A stretch of 64,000 nucleotides of DNA from Sphagnum magellanicum (GCA_021904315.1 CM038925.1:17362501-17426500); one strand, 5' to 3'; positions 24,807 to 36,821 are shown, numbered from the stretch's first letter. The notes: generated from the letters alone by a model not told the origin. Numbers and translations: made by a program.

Positions 24807-26099
24807 TCATACATTCAAAGATGACATCTTGTTGAGCATTCTCCAAACATCTTCAATGCTCCCACATTTTGCATTCATGTCAACCAAACTACTCCCCACA
24901 AAGACATTTGACTCCAAACCCATTTGAATGATCTTTTGATGAACACACTTGCCCTCTTCAGTTGGAATAAGGTTGGCACATGAATTCAACACCCCCAAAA
25001 AAGTTACACAGTTTGGTTGTACACCTTCCTCTTGCATTTGTTGAAATAGTTCCAATGCCTTGTGCTCTTGCCTGCATTTCACATGTCCCAATATTATGAC
25101 ATTCCAAGTGACAACATCTCGGGATGGCATCTTCATAAACATTGTCCAAGCATCCTCAATGCCCCCACATTTTGTAAAATAAGCTATTGCACACAAAAAC
25201 ATCATACCCACAACCATTTTGAATGAGTTGTTCGTGAACAAGCTTGCCATGTACATGCACTCCTAAATTAACACATGCATTAATCACTTGAACAAAAGTG
25301 ATTTTTTCGTGACCCATTCCTTCGTGTTGCATTTGCTAGAAAAGCTACATCACTTTCTTAGGTTGCCCATCCCTAAAATATTTTGTAAGTTTCTTACTCC
25401 ATGGAAAAATGTGCAATTGCACTATGCATGGTGCCATTGCAGCTTTCTCTACTGCCACCCATGGTGGGTTTCGTCAGTTCTCAAGCCAGAGAGCTTCCCT
25501 TGTTTTCTTATTCATGAAATCCAAATGTCTTCCATTTGTCTACAACAAAGATCCAAGTCAAGCTAATAAGCCATGCATTCTCCACATCCCAAGCATAAAT
25601 GTTATCACAAGAAAACAGAAAGCCACACTAACTTTCTCCATCAACATATATCCTTCCCTTCTCCAGCCTACCACTACTATCCCACCAATGCAAAGGATGT
25701 GAAAAAACTTTTGCCAATGTTTAGACATAACCAGATAGCAACAAAGAGAGAGCAGCAAGATTAACATCCATAAGAGCTCTGACTCCATTGACAGGTGAAT
25801 TATGACAGGATTAATGTTCAATTACCTTCTCTGATCTGTGATCCCACCATTGCAAAGGATGCAAACAACTCTTGCCACTGTTCCTCTTTGTGACCTACAA
25901 TGATTGCAGAAAAACTTCCTTTCAAATCGTATAGTTTGATCACATACAAGCCACCATGAGTTTCTACATCTTGCACAAAAGGTGTCCAATTTTTCAATTT
26001 GCATCGCACATTTTTCAAGTCAAAATCTTTTGGCAAATAAACCAACCAAGCATATTGTGAGAAGAAGGTAGTAGACAGACAAGCATGGAGGAAGAACAC
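24807..26099 (-). pseudogene. PPR protein with N-terminal PDF motif, decayed, with intron
   Basis: Reading right to left: HKEEQWQELFA (about 25890), then, after a frame change, LQWWDHRSEK ending at 25826. A 286-bp GT-AG intron (25825-25540) follows, then TNGRHLDFMNKKTREALWL and NPPWVAVEKAAMAP: a PDF motif like that of plant organellar single-strand-binding (OSB) proteins. PLS-type PPR motifs follow down to 24807 (KCGGIEDAWTMFMKMPSRDV, VTWNVIILGHVKC). In-frame stops occur after LEN and at two places near 25340, with a frame change near 25215, and the gene ends after about three PPR repeats. The homologous gene at 30682-29348 has the same order without the intron. An intact member would be an organelle RNA-binding factor; this one is dead. 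Confidence 0.82.
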
Positions 26100-26643
26100 A
26101 AAAGCTTACATCTGTCACCATCTCTGAGTGCCGCATCTTTTCTATCATGTGCACTCTGGGAAGAAGTGTATTGTACTGCAAAAGTTGTTGATGGGTAAAG
26201 TGGTATTGCAGGTGCACATAGACACATACCAGCAAGCTCCCCTTGAGCGACCTCCCTTTTTTCCACATGGTGCTGGACATGTTACCACTACTGCTTTTGT
26301 GGTCATGCAAGGAATTAGATCTTGCACATGGTAATTGCACTTGCTGGATTATTGATGAAGACATTGCTGCTTTGTAGAACATTGGCAATTTGCTCCCTCT
26401 CTCTTGTTCAGAAGTAGATCCAAATGCAATTCCCTTGGAGCATCCAAGGTTGACCCCAATGTGATCTCTTTTCCATCACCCCCTATGCATTTCTTGGTGG
26501 GACAAAGAAACCCTATATGCTCTATTGAACTTCATCCTAAGGATACAGCAGCTAACAGCGGCTGTAAAAACCTCCAAAACCCCAACACCCAAAAAAGCTG
26601 GAGCATCAACAATATGTTCCTACTGTTTGGTCAGGGCAGAGGA

Positions 26644-26668
26644 TTGTGTTGTGTTGTGTTGTGTTGTG
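26644..26668 (+). repeat. (GTGTT)n microsatellite
   Basis: Four to five uninterrupted TTGTG/GTGTT units lie about 270 bases before the first recognisable PFP-like exon. A purine-rich GAGA stretch (about 26805-26900) lies between them and may be old 5' leader. Confidence 0.85.
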
Positions 26669-26934
26669 GGGACACTCAATTTGTTGGTCACAAGATCGTT
26701 GAAATCAAACGAAAAAGTTGGGACAAGTTTGGCATCTCCTATTTGTACTATAAATGTGTGAGGAGACTGTTTTACTAGCTCCAACAGACTAGGAAGAAGA
26801 AGCTCAGAAGATTTGAGAAAGGGATAGAGACAGAGAAATTCATAGAGATTTGTGAAAGACAGAGAGAAACTCAAATATTTGTGTCAGAGAAAGAGAGAGT
26901 TTCATGATCGGGAGATGGGATTGGAAGCACGACA

Positions 26935-29226
26935 ATGTGTGTTGCAAGTTGGTCTGCCTCAAGTGAGTGTGATCCTAAAATCCCTCCTTCTCTTAAGGTA
27001 ATGGAATGTTATTTGTCGTCTTGCCCTCATCTCTCAAAAGTCGATCGCTGTTTAGGGGTTCTGTCAACAATCTGTTTCCAATACACCAGTTGTGTCCATC
27101 ATTTTTTCGCTTCACCCATTCTTTAAAATCACCAACCGGTTTTTGTTTTGTTGCTTATAGCCCACCCATAAAACAAACAACTGATGCACTTCCAGATTGC
27201 TTCAACAACTCCACAATGAGATTTCTAGTTAGGGTCATAGTTAAGAGATTGTTGGAACTAGTTTGGGTTTTTTGTTACAATTTCTTTAGAGTGTCTATGC
27301 ATTACAACTTGATGGGCATCACAAATGTTGCAGAGATTTGTGAAGAGCCAATGAGGCTCCCAGGCATGAGATACCTGCACATGAATTGACCTCAGGAGAA
27401 ATGTTGTGATGTTTTAGGGAGGCAAGGTCAAAGTGGTGAAGGGAGGTGGCACCACTGCCTCTGACCCTTCAGATGTGCAACCCATCAGCTGTGCTTATCC
27501 TCACACCTATGTCTCGCCTCCAGTGCACTTAATTGCTACTGATGCCAGACCAATGAAGCATTCATTCCTCAGGTTTTTTCCAGACCAGGTGCTTTTGTTC
27601 TGTTTTTATCACCCTGTATTGAGCCTTCTCTCATTGTCTTTCATCACCCTGGAGAGTTTGGGGCACGCCTCAGATAATAAACCAATGGCTTGCTGATCCT
27701 TTAGTCTCTTCAACTTGAATTTGGCCCATAGAACTGATTGAGACTTTTTCAAAAGTGCATCATATGGCAGATGACTGAACTATTATATAGTTGCCTTGAA
27801 ATCATTTATGATGTGGGACTTTGTAACTGTTCTTAGGTGATGAGTTAAAAGTACTTTGAGATTCTGGAGATGAAGCCACTGGTTCTTGACCTCCTGGTTG
27901 AATAATGGAGGGATTTTCTGTCTTATGCATCTCCTCCTACTGACTGCAGACTAGGTGTGGTGTTTTGTGGGTGGAAATCACCTGGATGTGACAATATTAT
28001 CACATGGCTGTTTGATGCTCTCATAAAGCACAAACAATAGTGAGAGTACTCTAACTGGATTCATTGGTGAGTGTTTTACAAGACCTGGGCTATGAAATGT
28101 TGACTCTTGATGTCAGCAGTAAAACTCTCTCATTGCACAGAGCCATGAGGACTATAATTTTTTCCAAATCTCCTTCCATTCAGCCAACAGCCTCTCTGGA
28201 TTGAGCTTTACCAAGAAATGGGTTGTAGTTGTTCTGGTCTTTCATCTGTAGTATGTTTGACCAAACCATTTGATGTGCTTAGAAACACACCAAGAGACAC
28301 TTTGTGCAATCGACTTCAAATCGATCACTGGTGGCTCAGATTTTTTTGACTCTTGGTACTAGATTGCATTCTGAGGAGGGTTTAACACATTAATCAGTGA
28401 GGACATCTGCCAGTATGTTCTAGTAGGTTCAAAGAACCCTATGAACGGTTTTCAGTTCAAGTTGCTTACAACTTTTAGCTTTTGTGGGTCATCATTCAGA
28501 CACTGAGAAAAGATAGTACAGTTTCTGAGTTTCCTCCAACATAAATTGATGTGGTGAACAATTGATATGCATTGAAACTAAGTACGTGCCTGTCTGAAGG
28601 ATTATTTCCTCTGAACTTTATGACCTACTTCCAAACTATCAAAACCAGCATATGTTACTTCTGTTTACTTATGGCTTGTTTTTGCTTGCCTCATGCTAGC
28701 AAGCAGTCTTCCTCACATTATCTATTCTGGCAGAAGCATAGTCAGAAACAATGCAAAACTACAAATGTGCAAGTTGGATATTGTTATAAAATACTTGTGT
28801 TGCAAATACAGGGGTGTGGGATAGTTTGTCTGTTACTTAGTACATGGTTGATATTGGTTCACTTGGTTGGATTTCGGAAAGGTTGTGGCACAAACATAGA
28901 TGCTACACAATTGGCAAAATTTTTGTTGTTTCATTTGGATGTGCAGCTAAGGTGCATCCACTTACTTTACTTTATTGTGTTTCTGTCTTGAATTATGCAG
29001 TTTCACTGGTTGGTGGCCTTATGATGTTGCAAGTCAGTGAAAACAAGGTAACAATACCTCGATGAATGTCAATATTTGATCCAGTTGTCACATGTTTAGC
29101 AATGACTCAACTGACTGAAATTTAACATGTACACTTGCAGGTGATTAGAGTACCAGTTACAGTTGATGGAGATCTTAAGAATTGGTTTGTTGAGACCAAT
29201 GTGGGTTTTGACACCACTTGCAAGGC
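26935..29226 (+). pseudogene. PPi-dependent phosphofructokinase alpha subunit (PFP-alpha) pseudogene, partial
   Basis: Exon-like pieces match PFP-alpha in order. 26935-26997 ends in DPKIPPSLK with an AAG|GTAATG donor. 27418-27588 begins GGKVKVVKGGGTTASDPSD and contains AYPHTY, with GT donor. 27950-28066 carries LGVVFCGWKSPG and WLFDALIKH, then TAG. About 28840-28950 carries GCGTNIDATQLAKFL. 29141-29226 carries [18 protein letters not shown] and NVGFDTTCK, then TAA. The VPVT-x2-GDLKN-x2-VE form is alpha, not catalytic beta. PFP interconverts fructose-6-P and fructose-1,6-P2 with pyrophosphate in the cytosol; alpha is regulatory. Stops, frame changes and loss of everything after the GDLK exon make this a dead 5' half. 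Retained introns show it arose by DNA duplication, not retroposition. Confidence 0.85.
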
Positions 29227-29347
29227 ATAAATGTTTGGATCATGACAAAAAAAAGGAAAACTACTTCCTTTTGTCTAGGAGATACCCCACATCATGCATT
29301 AGACCTGATAATCTCTTCAGTTCAGCACGGATTTTAATTTTGATCAT

Positions 29348-30682
29348 CTAAGGGTGGGTTTGATCATCAACTACAAATGTATGGACCACATCATTCACTT
29401 CAATCCAGGTGCAACCTGGCTGTTTCTTCACATCTCTTTCCTTTCTCTGTCTTTCAACATTCTCACTGAGTTCCAAGTTGCCAGTGGCAGCATACAGGTT
29501 TGGTAGCAGCACATAACCTGCAGCATTTTCAGGTTTCAGTTCAAGAACTCGTTTTGCAACACGTTCTCCCATCTCCAAATTGCCATGAATTCTGCAAGCA
29601 GCAAGTAAAGCTATCCATACAGCTGCATCCGGTTTACAGGGCATACCCTGGATGATATTGTCTGCCTCCTGCAGATGCCCAGCATGGCCAAGAAGGTCGA
29701 CCATGCAGGTACAGTGTTCCAGTTTTGCAGGAATCCTGTAAACTGTGGTCATCAAAGCATAAAAGTGCAGGCCTTCATCCACTCTGGAAGCCTCCTCCAT
29801 GCTCCCACATTTGGCATACATGTCAATCAGGCTACTCCCCACAAAAGCATCTGATTCACAGCCACTTTGAATGATATGTTCATGACCACGCCTGCCCTCT
29901 TCAAGTGCCATTATGCTGGCACATGCATTCAGCACCCCCACAAAAATGATAGCGTCTGGTTGCACACCTTCCCGTTGCATTTGTTGAAATAATTCCAGTG
30001 CCTTCTGCCCTCGCCCATACTTCACATGCCCTAATATCAATGCAGACCAGGTGACCACATCTCAAGATGGCATCTTCTTGAACACTCTCAGAGCATCCTC
30101 CATGTGTCCACATTTGGCATACATATCAACCAGGCTACTCCCTACAAAGACATCAGCCTCACAACCAGTTTGCATGATCAGCTCATGAGCCCGTCTGGCC
30201 TCTTCAAGTGCTCGTAAACCAGCACATGAATTGAGCACTGGGAGAAAAGTGAACCTATCAGGTCTCATGCCTTTTTTTTGCATTTGTTTGAAAAGCTCCA
30301 TTGTCTTCTCATACTCCCCAGCCTTGACATATTTTGCAAGCCTTCTGTTCCATGAAAAACTGCCGATCTGCACTGTCCCTGGTGCCATTGCAGCCACCTC
30401 TGCTGCCACCCACGGTGGATTTCTGCGATCCCCGAGCCATAGTGCATCCTGCGTCTTCTTATGTTTGAAATCTGGATACCTGGCATTCACCTTCTCCGGC
30501 CTACAATCCCACCATTGTGAAGGGTCAGAAAAAAACTCTTGCCAAACTTTTTCTCTGTGGCGTGATGCTGCTTGTCCAACATGTCCACTCCAAGAAGAGA
30601 CTAGGGCTCTGTGACCCCAACTTGCTATCAGTCCTGAGCAGTGCAACTCAAGGGTCAGTTGCTGGCACATTGCCATCACCAC
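29348..30682 (-). pseudogene. PDF-motif PPR protein (E/E+ class, DYW lost), disrupted
   Basis: The N-terminal half holds a PDF motif with its name-giving residues: VWQEFFSDPSQWWDCRPEKV, then RYPDFKHKKTQDALWL and NPPWVAAEVAAMAP. PLS-type PPR motifs follow (WNRRLAKYVKAGEYEKTMEL, CEADVFVGSSLVDMYAKCG), then E/E+ sequence PGCTWIEVNDVVHTF. Three defects are visible. A TGA at about 30059-30061 sits where the sister copy has Arg in MPSRDVVTW, consistent with CGA-to-TGA decay. An in-frame deletion of about 60 residues joins KCGSMEEASRV to DEGLHFYALM. A TAG follows DDQTHP, removing the DYW deaminase domain. Intact relatives act in mitochondrial or plastid RNA editing. The start codon is uncertain (in-frame ATG near 30676). 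Translation as two shorter proteins is conceivable but unlikely. Confidence 0.87.
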
Positions 30683-32720
30683 GAAGAATTGATCAAGGCA
30701 ACCAAGATCCAGGTATTCGCCTGTGCCCCAACAGTATTACCAGTACCAATTGACAAGTTTCACCATGATAACACCTGTGGAATTCTCTCTGTCAAGCTAT
30801 TGAGATATTGCTCTAGCAACTGACCAAGAGAAACCTCATGGAAAACCAAACCAACACCAAACAATGTTCACCATTCATGAAGTCCAAGCCAGAATAGCCA
30901 GTCAATGAAGACTTGTTACCATCCTCACCATCATCACCATTATCCTACACTTCTTGAACTGGCCCACAATTGGAGCCTATGCAGATGGCAGCCATCTCCA
31001 TAATCAACGACAGCCTTCATCTCAAAACCTGAAAACAGAATGCAAGACAAATCCAAATAAGAGAAGGCTGGATTGTTGCCTTCAACATTAAAAAATTCAG
31101 GGAAGCAAACTTTGGTGGCATCTTGTTTCTCTGGGAGAAGGGCATCTTTTCAGGCAAGGGTCCTACACAGAGATGCCTTGTCTTTCCTCAAAATGCATGT
31201 GCACATTTTCACATGCAAACTTGAAACTACCAAACCCTGGAAGGCAAAACTTCTTTGGCGACCATCTTTCTTGCAACCCCCAAAAGCTAACACTGAGACC
31301 TCCTGTGCAAAGGACACCACAATGAAAAACAACTTGGAAGCTTATTAGGTTTTCATCTCTCTGAATTTCGGGCAGGAAGTGTCATGAGCAATTTCTCTTA
31401 ATTTGACAAAGGAGGAAGACTTTGACGAAAAGCCATCCTCACAACCATGGCTCGAAGATTTCACCAACAGGACTGGAGGAAAATTGGGTACAAAATTGCC
31501 AAAAAAATGGGATCCACGGTAAAGGAAAGAATTCCGGCTAGAAATAATTGGCAAAGAAGCTGGAAGAGAAGTCCGCAAAAACCCACAATACCTTCTGGGC
31601 GTCAAATGAAGTATCTTGCCGTAGCACGCAAGAGTAATCGAAGCATAGTCCTCATGAACCTTCTGACCGTAAAATACACAACTGCATAGCGGCGCTCTTG
31701 AAGAGCCCACAAAGTAGAGATGCAAACTGCGAACACCTCCATGCATCCATCACATACTCTGCTTGCTTTTCCGTTGCATTCTTCTCAAGCTTTCAAGCAT
31801 TCCGTAAAACCATAAACCCACCAGGAAACTTGAAAAGTGCACACACTACTTTTGATCGGAAACTGATTTTTTATTTCTCTCTCTCTCTACAATTTCACTA
31901 GTATCATCAAACCCGAGCACCTTCGAACTCTGGAAAACAGCCCAACCGCAAGAAATTAGTGGAAAGGCGCATGTATCGATCAAAATTCTGTTTTATTTTT
32001 TGCAAAAGGATGTTTAGAAACACCCACCAAGCAAGAAACGGTGGAAATTTTGGCGGAGACAATTTCGATGCCTAGTACCTTACATCACAAAGAGGGAGTT
32101 CGCACCGACCCAACAACCGAGGCGACTGACGAAATCTTTAGCAGAACACCAAATTGATCAGATGAGACTTGTTCAAAAGGAAAGAAAAATCGAGATAGAA
32201 AAGAAAAAGAGGGAAAGTCTTTTGCATGTTTCTAAGTAGCTATGACAGCTTGACGGAAACCGCTTACATCTTTTTTGGGGGTCGTAGTACTTTTTTTGTC
32301 ACCGAATACTATTCATTCACTCGTGTCTTGCGGAAACTGTTCGTCATTGACCAAAACAACCAGACGGAAACGTGGAGCCGCTTGCCGTACCACGACTCCA
32401 TCTTCTCCGCAAATCCCCAAACTTCGTATTTCTACGGAATCAAAACTTCGCGATTTTCCCCAATTTCGGGAAATTTCCTTTTTCGGCGAATATTCACCAT
32501 CTTGAATTCAGCGAGCTTTTTCTTTTGGTTTATCCACTACGAAGAAGAAAACCAGGCTGCATTCTTCATTGGCGAAATTTCGGGACTTTATGAATGTTTT
32601 TCTTTTTATTTTTATATTGCCATATTTCAAAAAATTCAGAAAAATTGCCAGATTTGTATACGTATCATGTTCAAGTAGGTAGGCAACAATATAAAAGTAA
32701 TGGGGATGCTTAGATTTTTC
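30683..32720. other. Region upstream of the PPR pseudogene; unassigned ORFs
   Basis: Higher GC than the neighbourhood and pyrimidine-rich on the minus strand near 32160-32220, as in a plant 5' leader. A minus-strand ORF at 31746-31345 (133 codons, Ser-rich) could be an upstream exon of the PPR gene, but I see no homology. A plus-strand ORF at 32226-32678 (150 codons, Phe/Tyr-rich) also has no recognisable domain. Confidence 0.4.
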
Positions 32721-32811
32721 AACTTTCATAATTCATTTATAGGAGGTTAGGTGAGACGGCTTTTATTAATCACCTGCTGGGGTTTTTTGTTTTGTTTTTA
32801 TTCTTTCCCAA

Positions 32812-33450
32812 GTTAAAAGGGTGAGGTGGGGTTTAGGGCAAGGGTATTCAGCAAACACTTATCGAAATAATGATTTTATTTTTTTTGAAGTTGGAGGGTT
32901 TAGGTGAGGATGGTTGGGAGGGCTTTTGTCAATTGCCTACCCACATATTCTAAGAAAATTCAAGTTGGAAGGGGGAGATGGGGTTTTTACTGTTGTTCCA
33001 TTAATCATCTATTGACATAATGATTTTTATTTTTATTTTTTACGTTGAAAGGGTGAGAGAAGGTTGGGAGGGCTCCATCAATCACCTAGTCAAATAATCA
33101 AAAAAATTTAAAGTTAAGAGGGTGAGGTGACGTTTAGAGTTAGGGGCTTTCATCAAGCACATACTGACATTGTGAAGTTTTTGGTAACTTGGAGGCCGAA
33201 GTGAGGACGGAAGGTTGGGAGGCCTTTAGTCAATCACCTACCACATGGTCGTTTTTAAAAAAAAAATCAATGTTTAAGTGAGTGAGGAAGGTTGAGAGGG
33301 CTTTCATTAATCACCTATTCACATAGTGGACTTTTTTTTAAATTGGAGGGGCTAGGTGAGGGAGGAAGGTTGAGGGCTTCTGTCAACCAGATACCCACAT
33401 AGGGAAAAATCTTTTGAAGTTGAAGGGTTGACACAAGGATGGTGGGTTTA
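32812..33450 (+). repeat. ~75-bp degenerate tandem repeat, nine units
   Basis: A GTTGGAGGGT-GAGGTGAGGA-GGTTGGGAGGGCTTT-TCAATCACCT-CCACATA pattern recurs at about 32812, 32887, 32962, 33044, 33114, 33185, 33270, 33341 and 33415. Spacing is 70-85 bases, and a T- or A-rich spacer ends each unit. The array is diverged. Confidence 0.8.
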
Positions 33451-33524
33451 TAAAAGACAAAATTTTAAACAAGAAATTCAAGAGAAACTGCCTAAGAATC
33501 TTAAAACCCATTCGTAAAAGCTAT

Positions 33525-33780
33525 GGTTTTTTTTTTCCCTCCCCAATTGTTCTACTTCTTTTTTTTCCTTTTCTTTCTCTGTGCTTAGATTTTCTTCTTT
33601 TCTCTTTTTTTATTTTGTGGGTTCATTTTCCTTCTTCTTTTTACATATTTTCCTTGTCTTATATTTTAATATTTTTTTGGGGTTTTTTCTCGCTATTTTG
33701 TGAATTTATTCATTTATTTCTTTTAGTTCTTTCCCTTGATTCTTCTGTCCTTCTTTTTTTTTTATTAATTTCAACCCTAC
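33525..33780 (+). repeat. Polypyrimidine (T/C-rich) tract
   Basis: About 250 bases of TTCTTTT and TTTTCCTT words with few purines. A Phe-rich ORF here is an artefact. Confidence 0.75.
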
Positions 33781-33789
33781 GTACATGCA

Positions 33790-35210
33790 ATCTACCCAGT
33801 ATGAGTTAACAAGAAATAAAAAGGTGGCAATCATATGAGGGGGTAGTGGTAATCAAGTAGGCAAACATCTTCGTTAATGGGGTATAGGGATTTACAAAGG
33901 AATTTCATATGGATGTCTTGTAGTTGCCCATTATTTTTTTCATCATTGGAGAATGGTAATTAGGTCAAAATCTCCAAAAACTTAGATTTGTCGAGCTTGC
34001 CCCAAAACAAAGCACTTTCAATGGTTGGGATCTTTACTATCTTGGCCAAATCTTCTTTCTTTCCCACAGAAATATCCAACATGAAGTTGTCGATAACTCC
34101 ATTGAGTTGGATCTTTTCCAAATTCTTGCATCTTACATGGGGACGTCGGTCCCTTTTTCACAATAGGACTATTTTGGTCAATTGTCCAAGGAAGGGTAAG
34201 TGGAACCTAGAATTCAATCGCAAAGTCCAATCATGAAACTAGCCACTAGGGGTCCAGGGGCCCCAAGTTGGTGGGAGGAGGTGGCCTAATGGATTGGTGT
34301 AGTCATTGTAATTTCGCCATGGGTAAAGAAAAAAAGTTGGGACACACTGATTATGCCTCCCATCCTTTATATAATAAGTAGTTTTCTAAGCTTAATATAC
34401 CTTGTCTAGCATTGTGGGAGATACTATTTAAGTCACAGAGTCTAAGGGTTGCAAGAGAGTTTAATGAAATCCAACAGTTTTTAAACCTCTTATTCATACA
34501 TAGGATATCGGTTGCTTGTGCGGAAGGGGACTGAATATTGCTCTCTGCAATTCTCCCTAAAAATAAAGTGTTACTTTTATCATATTAATTTTCATGTTAC
34601 ATAAAGTTTAAGAATTTCCCCTTTGTTATGGTGAGAAAATTGGGTGAATTGAATATTTAAACATCAAGTGTTTCACAACTTTTTAAATTATTGTTTGTGG
34701 TCCATATAAATAACGCATGTTTTTCTTGACTGCTAGATGATATAAAACATTGGAAGGCTCTTGAAATGAAAGGAAAACTCAACTATTCAAGTTCAAGATA
34801 TTGATTAAAATTCTATCACTAAAGAAGGCATATCATGTCATATTTTTGCATGTCCACCAAAATGAGGTCTAATCTTCACCTACTTTTTGATTATTTGCTA
34901 GGAGAAATCTTTTTACACCATTTATAATCGTTACCATTGCATCATATATGGAGAACATATTTGGTGTTGTGCATAACTCTTTTCCAACCATATTATCATG
35001 CACTTATTTAAACAACATATAACATCACCCAATAATTAAGTACAATGGTGATTTTTTGCCTGGTATATGGCAAGTATAAACTTAGTATTGAGACAAGTAT
35101 GAACTTGGTATAAACCTATCTATATAATCCGGGCATAACGAGTGTAATGCCAATGGCTGGTGGCTGTTTGACCAGGAAAAAAACACAGCGGTGCTTAGCT
35201 GTTTGAGTGT
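33790..35210. other. Intergenic, nothing recognised
   Basis: No ORF with a known domain and no clear repeat. The 82-codon ORF at 33988-34236 has no motif. Confidence 0.4.
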
Positions 35211-35417
35211 AATGATGTGACTGTTTTTGTTGACTTTTTTCACTTTTTGTTATTTTTTATTACCTTTTTTACTACTCGTAAATTTTGGAAGTTATTTTTT
35301 ATTGTCGAAAGGGGTGAGGTTTGTTACTTTTTGTACCTTTTTTTACTGCTAGTAACTATGATAAATTATTTTTTATTGGGCCAGGGGAATTACTGGGTTT
35401 CATTGTGCAAGGGGGGA

Positions 35418-35893
35418 ACTTGAAAGGGTGCACTTTGATTTTTTATTTTTTTATTGTTGATGGGGAGGGGGGTGGAGGTATGGAGTTTTTTTTTATGGTC
35501 CCTTCATTGGAAATGTGGAAGGAGGAGAGGGGAAAGGGGTTAATAGGGTTTTCTGGAAATGTTCTTTTCATTGTGGAGAGGGTACAGGTTTTTTTTTTTT
35601 ACAAATTGATCATGGGGGGAGGGGTTGGTTGAAACACACCGGCCTGCAACAAAAAGGGTGCACCTTGATATTTTTATTTTTTATTATTTTTTTTACTATT
35701 CAGGGGGAGGGGGGGTGGAAGTATGGAGTTTTTTTTAGGGTCCCTTCATTGGAAATGTGGAAAGAGGAAAGGGGAAAGGGGAAAGGGGTTAATAGGGTTT
35801 TCTGGAAATGTTTTTTTCATTATGGAGAGGGTAAAGGGTTAGTCTTTTTACAAATTAATTATGGGGGAGGGGTCGGTTGAAACCCACCGGCCT
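35418..35893 (+). repeat. Tandem duplication of a ~233-bp G-rich unit
   Basis: Unit one (about 35418-35644) and unit two (about 35655-35893) share, in order, AAAGGGTGCAC, GGGGAGGGGGGTGGA, TCCCTTCATTGGAAATGTGG, GGGTTAATAGGGTTTTCTGG, GGAGAGGGTA, ATTATGGGGGAGGGG and CACCGGCCT. The solo LTR at 35894 sits exactly after the GGCCT that ends unit two. Confidence 0.88.
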
Positions 35894-36821
35894 TGTTGCG
35901 CTCCCAAGTTCCTCGTAGACCCACTTGAGGGTCCAAGTATGCGGCAATGCGGAAGGAGTTGGAACTTCGAACACGATCCCGACTTCCAGCATTAGAGGGG
36001 GTGAGAAGGGCGTGCTAGAAGTCCCAGGAAAGACTAGGAAGAATTGACAAGCTTACTCACTCACACGGGCCTGCATGAAACCATACAAAGTGGTTAGAAC
36101 TCATTTTGGATCCCTTTGGTGTTGGGACAAGCCACGGGCAACACGGACACACAAGACTCACCACGGCCTGGACTTTAGGGGAAGCCACCACCTTCCCCCT
36201 TATAGTATACTATGTGACTCGCCGCGGGGGTGGCATCCAAATGGCCATTTTGTCCCTGGACTCCCGGGACTCCCGCGTGGGAGTCCCGAAATCGCGCATT
36301 TTCGGGACTCCCGCGACTTTGAAGCTTCATAACTTTCGGAGCAGACCTCTGATCGACTCGCCATCTGAAGCAAAGTTGTAGGTCTCATCGAGACCTTTCC
36401 AACGGTATGTCGCACGTTTTCTGCAGCCAAGTATTTCGGGTCGATTCCCGACTTTTAGTGGTCGGGAGTCAAAACTGGCGGAATCCCGGGAGTTCGACTC
36501 CCGGGCCTTCTTTTGGCCATAACTTGTGTTTCAGATGTTCAAATGAGCAATGCGAACTCATTTTGGACATCTACACTTCAAGACCTTTCCATTGATATAA
36601 AAAGCGCAACCAGCCATGGAGTTTTGACCCCTCAAAATGCTCTCTGAAATTTCAAGAGTCCTTTTGGGACTCCAACTCTCACTTGGGAGTGTGAGGGTTC
36701 ACTCCCTCACACTTTTTGCACTCTCGGGAGCATGTGATATGACTCTCGGGTCTACTTATAGGCCCGCAACCTTGCAACCCCCTTGCCTTGGTCGCGAACG
36801 AAGGCTAGGGTTGCGACAACA
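35894..36821 (-). mobile_element. Solo LTR, 928 bp, minus orientation
   Basis: The ends are TGTTG on the left and CAACA on the right. They are flanked by GGCCT (35889-35893) and GTCCT (36822-36826), a 5-base target duplication with one mismatch, as left by LTR retrotransposons. No primer-binding site adjoins the left end and no polypurine tract the right, so this is a solo LTR from recombination. It is rich in CpG and in GGGACTCCC/GGGAGTCCC palindromes (for example 36267-36288). A CTATAAGG word on the minus strand near 36205 could be the promoter TATA. Related copies lie at 1, 39310, 39669 and 61254. The internal part is not present here. Confidence 0.85.

Noticed and set aside
32226-32678. 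150-codon plus-strand ORF
   Set aside because: Phe/Tyr/Ser-rich without motif, lying in what looks like the leader region of a minus-strand gene; probably chance.
35894-36821. Full-length LTR retrotransposon paired with the LTR at 39669
   Set aside because: The sequence between them is a host pseudogene, not gag-pol, and no primer-binding site or polypurine tract adjoins the inner ends.
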